NCBI GenBank assembly: GCA_937862595.1
Contig: CALMFL010000121.1
Span: 1 to 7,189 of the forward strand
Length of the DNA: 7,189 nt
DNA from: an uncultured Fidelibacterota bacterium
GTDB taxonomy: Bacteria > Fidelibacterota > Fidelibacteria > Fidelibacterales > Fidelibacteraceae
Reading direction: 5' to 3'
Position 1 is the stretch's first letter. Each line of letters begins with the position of its first letter. Under the pieces are notes generated by a model that was not told the origin of the DNA, did no database searches, and was given only the letters and a program-made list of their open reading frames with translations. Below are positions 6,260-7,189 of the stretch, piece after piece. The position numbers and the translations under genes are program-made.

Positions 6260-7189
6260 ATGAGTCTCAAAGATGTACTCAGTCCCTTTTTAGCCTGGAA
6301 GAACCTGTTCAGGGAACCCGTCCCGATCAAGGATCCCGTCAACCGGCAGGCCGCGCCGCGCTACCGCGGTTTTCATGTGAACGACATGGATACCTGCATC
6401 GGCTGCGGGACCTGCGAGTCCATTTGCCAGAACGCGGCCATCGACATGGTGCCCGTGGAGGGCATTGAAACGACCCTCGAGGACAGCGGCCTGAGGCCGA
6501 GGATCGATTACGGGCGCTGCTGCTGGTGCGCGCTCTGCGTGGATATCTGCACCACCGGATCCCTGACCATGTCCAACGAATATCAGTGGATCGATACCGA
6601 CCCCGAGGTGTTCCGCTTTATTCCCGGTGCGGACAGGAAACCCTGGGATAAACGGGAACTGGGCTACCGGAAACCCGATAATTATGAACTTTACAATACG
6701 GAACGCACCCCCATGCCGGAACTTGCCCCGGAAGACCGCGACAAGTCCTTTATCGAGATCGTCAGGGGGTATTCCAAAGAACAGGCGATCCGGGAAGCGG
6801 ACCGCTGCGTGGAGTGCGGCATCTGTATCGCGACCTGTCCGGCGCATATGGGCATTCCTCAGTATATTGCGGCCGTGCGGAAAGACGATATGGAAGAAGC
6901 TCTGCGCGTCCTCTACGAGACCAACCCGCTGCCGGAAGTCTGCGGCCGCGTCTGCACGCACAAGTGCGAGACCGTCTGCTCCATGCAGTACAAGGGCGAT
7001 CCCCTGTCCATCCGCTGGCTGAAACGCTATATTGCGGACCAGGTGCCGCTTGAAAAATACAAAGAGATCCTTTCCGCGGACGGCGTTGAACAAAAGGACA
7101 AGAAAGTTGCCGTTATCGGCGCCGGACCGGCGGGTCTTTCCGCGGCCTATTACCTCGCGAATCTTGGCTACCGGGTGAACGTTTACGAG
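6260..7189 (+). CDS. NuoI/EchF-like ferredoxin fused to a GltD/NfnB-type NAD(P)H flavoprotein, 3'-partial
   Basis: An open frame of 310 codons with no stop before the window end. Residues 1-45 resemble the NuoI lead-in (FREPVPI, PRYRGFHV). Two CxxCxxCxxxC motifs follow, Cys46-49-52-56 and Cys87-90-93-97, the pair of [4Fe-4S] sites that wire NuoI/EchF to the NuoB-like subunit; SLTMSNEY (101-108) is also NuoI-like. A linker of about 70 residues leads to a GltD-type N-terminal domain: SFIEIVRGYSKEQAIREADRC (163-183), Cys183-186-189-193, and NPLPEVCGRVC with Cys228-232-236-240. KRYIAD (255-260) comes next, then a Rossmann start VAVIGAGPAGLSAAYYLA (283-300) that binds FAD in GltD, NfnB and related proteins. 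The remaining FAD and NAD(P)H domains lie beyond 7189. The protein probably carries about four [4Fe-4S] clusters plus FAD, linking NAD(P)H or ferredoxin to the membrane complex. The fusion is direct observation; direction and nucleotide preference are inferred or unknown. Confidence 0.9.
   Translation, partial: MSLKDVLSPFLAWKNLFREPVPIKDPVNRQAAPRYRGFHVNDMDTCIGCGTCESICQNAAIDMVPVEGIETTLEDSGLRPRIDYGRCCWCALCVDICTTGSLTMSNEYQWIDTDPEVFRFIPGADRKPWDKRELGYRKPDNYELYNTERTPMPELAPEDRDKSFIEIVRGYSKEQAIREADRCVECGICIATCPAHMGIPQYIAAVRKDDMEEALRVLYETNPLPEVCGRVCTHKCETVCSMQYKGDPLSIRWLKRYIADQVPLEKYKEILSADGVEQKDKKVAVIGAGPAGLSAAYYLANLGYRVNVYE

Noticed and set aside
1..7189. CRISPR arrays, tRNA/rRNA genes, insertion sequences, promoters, rho-independent terminators
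   Set aside because: Coding sequence fills nearly the whole window with gaps of at most 35 bases. I saw no direct-repeat array, inverted terminal repeats, RNA gene signature or hairpin plus T-tract.

Overview
This window is one strand-uniform, tightly packed operon fragment from a G+C-rich bacterium. It encodes most of a membrane-bound complex of the complex I / group 4 [NiFe]-hydrogenase superfamily. All six genes are on the + strand, with 1 to 35 bases between them, and each complete gene has a purine-rich Shine-Dalgarno sequence. Both end genes run off the window. The iron-sulfur-rich, ferredoxin-type subunits suggest an anaerobe or facultative anaerobe. I cannot name the organism or phylum from the sequence.

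Layout: (1) 2-2923, a very long membrane protein made of two complete-looking proton/sodium-antiporter modules (MrpD/NuoL/M/N type) in one chain, 5'-truncated; (2) 2927-3847, a NuoH/EchB-like membrane anchor; (3) 3870-4511, a NuoB/EchC-like small subunit; (4) 4547-5074, a NuoC/EchD-like subunit; (5) 5076-6254, a NuoD/EchE-like 'large' subunit; (6) 6260 to the window end, a NuoI/EchF-like two-cluster ferredoxin fused in frame to a GltD/NfnB-type NAD(P)H flavoprotein with two further Fe-S motifs and a FAD-binding Rossmann start, 3'-truncated. The order antiporter-H-B-C-D-I is that of ech operons (echABCDEF).

The catalytic residues do not fit a known Ech hydrogenase or complex I. The NuoD/EchE-like subunit lacks both CxxC pairs that hold a [NiFe] centre. 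It also lacks the His and Tyr that contact quinone in complex I. The NuoB/EchC-like subunit has Gly where complex I has the second Cys of the tandem pair that ligates cluster N2, leaving three standard ligands. The complex therefore looks like an energy-converting-hydrogenase-related ('Ehr'-type) ion pump with an unassigned active site. The fused GltD-like domain suggests that electrons enter or leave through NAD(P)H/FAD and a chain of about four [4Fe-4S] clusters, possibly exchanging with ferredoxin. The arm would drive the H- and antiporter-type membrane subunits to pump H+ or Na+. The architecture and residue losses are read from the sequence; the overall reaction is inference. Alignments to reference proteins were done by eye from memory.
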